Shown here in pieces: positions 61,432 through 64,000 of a stretch of 64,000 nucleotides of DNA; positions within the stretch are counted from its first letter, which is position 1; each line of letters opens with the position of its first letter. Below the pieces are notes generated by a model. It was not told where the DNA came from. It searched no databases and saw only the letters and a program-made list of their open reading frames with translations. This DNA is from Ehretia macrophylla (Eukaryota; Streptophyta; Magnoliopsida; Boraginales; Ehretiaceae), in NCBI GenBank assembly GCA_037974665.1, contig CM075766.1, positions 49,681,069 to 49,745,068 of the forward strand, given 5' to 3'. Both the position numbers and the translations under genes were made by a program.

Positions 61432-62783
61432 TGTATGTTCCATATGTTGTGAAATGATCACTTATGTACTCATACAATTGTATATTTCAGATGCCAAATA
61501 AATAAATAAATGAAATATTTTGATGCACTTAAGTAGTGTTAAATCTTTGTGATATATGTAAATTAGATTGTGTATGAGTATGTTAGCACATACGATTGGC
61601 ATCGAATTGTACGTCGATAAGTTAGAGAGATTGACTCTCTCACACGAGCAATCGCCTCTGGCGCAGTGGGAGCGTGCAGAGATGAGACAATATAAGTTAG
61701 TTAGTATTTGTTGAAAATATTATACTTATATCAGTGTCTCCTTGAAAATTGGTCAGGGATTAGTTCTAACGACAATTATTAAGATGAGACCTCTTATTGT
61801 ATGTGTTACAATTAAAATTAATATGAGGTCGATATTGATTCCCACGATCCATACAACCTGTATATAGCCAGATAGGAAACCTCGATTACTGTGAGTATTA
61901 AGTTCGAGGATTCAGGTTAGTTATTGAGTGATAACTAAATTAGAATCTGTACGGTGTTAGAATTAAATAAAGATGTGCTCTATTTTCTAAAGGAAGTCAC
62001 ACTGTAACACACGTTTCATACCGTGTGTGCTCTAGCGACTATATAAGGAAGTTGATGAATGAATCCCTGATTCATCACTGTGTGAGACCTTGAAGCAATA
62101 AATGCTTCTTTTAATATACCCTTTATGACCTACGCTCATATTCTGATAAGTCAAGTTTAATGTTAGCTACTTTGGTATGTTGCCTAAAGATCACGTAAGA
62201 TTTGATCATATGAGACATGTCTGGGAAAACGGTTAACTTGATTTAAAGGGGTATTGACCGAAGGGAAGACTGTTTCACATTAACCGCCACATGTGTTCAT
62301 TGGTCGACCGGTTATACAATCTATGTGATTGAACAATCTTTGTGATCAAATATAACTATGAATACATGATTGAGTTTTGAAAGGTCATGCATAGCCTAAG
62401 AGGAATTAAGTGTACACTGACTGATGTGAACTTAATTTCGAGACCAGTTATACAATCTATGTGATTGAACAATCTTTGTGATCAAATATAACTATGAATA
62501 CATGATTGAGTTTTGAAAGGTCATGCATAGCCTAAGAGGGATTAGGTGTACACTGACTGATGTGAACTTAATTTGGTCTAGGGTATAGCGAGACTCTATA
62601 TTCTTTTCAAGATAGTGGCTCCTATGTCATCTTTAACAGGCGCATGGTCTTTGAACCTCCACTTGTTGTGTGCTCGCGAGTCACACAGCCTATTTACCTG
62701 TATGGAGTTTGATTATGTTTTGAAATCAGTTTCTTGAGAGATAATGGTGGATATTGTTCTGCCCATCTTGTGCGAGTGGGAGA
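61432..62783 (+). other. 3' untranslated region of the second copia element, with a tandem duplication
   Basis: No coding signal. A 136-bp unit starting GTTATACAATCTATGTGATT occurs twice in tandem (62311-62446 and 62447 to about 62577) with few differences. The run GTGGGAGA directly before the 3' LTR (62776-62783) is the likely polypurine tract. Confidence 0.8.
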
Positions 62784-63150
62784 TGTTGGATTTGGATCCT
62801 GGGTCGCCCTAGATGGGCTGACCCGACCCATTAGACCCAAGTGTAAGAAGTTGGGTAACTTTTCATCACTGGGTATTTAAGTTCAATACACTAATAGAAC
62901 AACGTACGTTCTATTAGGATCAGACACAAGAAACAGAAAAAAAAACTCTCTAAAAAGCATATCTACATAAAAGATATTTAGGCTGTGAATTTATCAGAGC
63001 ACAAGATTGTATTGTGCACTTTGATTCACGACACACGCAGTGGAACAAGCACATTCAACGATCAAACAGATTACGCTACATACAAGGTTAGTAATCTTTT
63101 ATGACTTTAAACAGTGTATGAATATACTGAATTTAGCATTAAATTCTTCA
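62784..63150 (+). repeat. 3' LTR of the second copia element
   Basis: 367 bp, TGTTGGATTTGGATCC to AAATTCTTCA, matching 51857-52224 throughout. Confidence 0.9.
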
Positions 63151-63155
63151 ATAGC

Positions 63156-64000
63156 CAAGTAATAATGACAAAACTTAAACTTATCATGAATTGATACCAT
63201 ACATATAAGTGATTACTTGATTTAAAAGTTTGAGTAAAAATACTATTTTTCTTTTTTTTCTTTAATTTAAAGAGAAGTCTAAGTCAATATTACATTACAA
63301 ACAAATAAAGTTACACCCGCCGAAAATCAATCTAGAGACCTCTCGCAAAAAGCGAGAACTATATATATTACGAGAACAAATGCCTAGTGGCATCTTATAA
63401 TGCTATTTAGGTTCATGCCTGGAATAATAACTACAAATAAATTTTAGAGAAATTTAGATATAGATGCATGGCAGGGAAGCCACAACTATGAATGCTGTAT
63501 TTATATAAATTAATTATGCAAGAAAATTAATTAGAGGAACGCGGTTCTGACTGTGGACGGTAGAACGTTCTCTACAAATATTCTAAAAAGAATATCAAGG
63601 GGGATATTTTATTATTGAAATATTTGTCTTAATTAATGACCCTTAACGGCTCTAAACATCTCCAAGAATTTCATAATTAAATCAACGTGTTTACTGCCTC
63701 TCTTGGGTACAAAATCATTTTTAGTTCTGTCTATAATGGGAGTTGTGAAGCCAGTCCAGCTTGTTTATCAATTATCTTGATGATCTGACGTTATATACAA
63801 AATAATACCAACACTTAATTAAAATGATTGAATAACTACCTATTATAATTAAAAATAATAATTTATTTATTTATTTTTTATTTTTTGCTAGACTTAAAAA
63901 AAAAATTAATTCAAACCATGACTTCGTTCTCTATTTGAAAAGAAAAAACCAATATCTCAGAGCATTTACTAACAAACAGATAGACATTAGCCTGCATTGC
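63156..64000. other. AT-rich DNA, nothing recognised
   Basis: Low-complexity AT-rich sequence with short A and T runs. No domain, repeat border or RNA gene was seen before the window ends. Confidence 0.6.

Larger units (their letters stand above)
51852..63155 (+). mobile_element. Rearranged Ty1/copia element with nested solo LTR
   Basis: LTRs at 51857-52224 and 62784-63150 (TGTTG...TTCA) enclose 10.6 kb. The flanks are ATAAC (51852-51856) and ATAGC (63151-63155), a 5-bp target duplication with one change. Inside, after the primer site, are a misplaced copy of a pol segment, a 2.2-kb unusual leader with an extra gag-like ORF, then gag, protease, integrase, RT and RNase H in copia order. RNase H is split by an inverted 2.5-kb solo LTR. 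Many stops and frameshifts make the copy non-functional. Confidence 0.88.

Noticed and set aside
1..64000. CRISPR arrays, bacterial operons, rRNA genes and intact tRNA genes.
   Set aside because: No regular spaced repeats, Shine-Dalgarno spacing or rRNA blocks were seen. The only B-box-like sequence noticed lies in a SINE-like fragment.

Overview
The window is nuclear DNA of a flowering plant. Most of it is LTR-retrotransposon sequence and AT-rich intergenic DNA, and three host genes are recognisable. Two of these (BUB3 and a ZFPL1 homologue) have many short exons with canonical GT/AG borders. The third is an intronless C2H2 repressor with plant-specific QALGGH fingers and an EAR motif. Protein similarity fits a dicot; I cannot name the species from the sequence alone.

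Layout. Positions 1-16.9 kb are a nested stack. A Ty3/gypsy Tat-type element (RT/RNase H at 1-985, integrase, antisense gene and 3' LTR at 11832-16860) is interrupted by a Tekay/Del-type chromovirus (986-11831). The chromovirus gag is in turn interrupted by a 2.5-kb solo LTR (3828-6312, imperfect 5-bp target duplication). 16.9-24 kb is AT-rich intergenic DNA with several tiny poly-A/poly-T insertions flanked by direct repeats. 24052-24852 (minus) is an intact ZAT10/STZ-like zinc-finger repressor. 25.3-31.1 kb is intergenic. 31138-34822 (minus) is a complete nine-exon BUB3 gene (spindle checkpoint, 342 aa). 35.0-36.4 kb between the divergent genes holds a foldback MITE-like repeat and a solo Tat-type LTR. 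37036-48428 (plus) is a complete nine-exon ZFPL1-like gene (340 aa). Its last intron carries a whole 5.5-kb Ty1/copia element, which itself contains a 249-bp solo LTR, plus a SINE-like fragment. 51857-63150 is a second Ty1/copia element, internally rearranged and interrupted by an inverted 2.5-kb solo LTR.

None of the retrotransposons keeps an intact polyprotein: stops, frameshifts, deletions and lost active-site residues are present in all of them. In the chromovirus, five of the in-frame stops are TAG where a conserved Gln is expected, which fits decay of methylated CAG sites. The host genes look intact. The boundary and target-duplication evidence was read by eye; percentages are rough, and no database search was possible.
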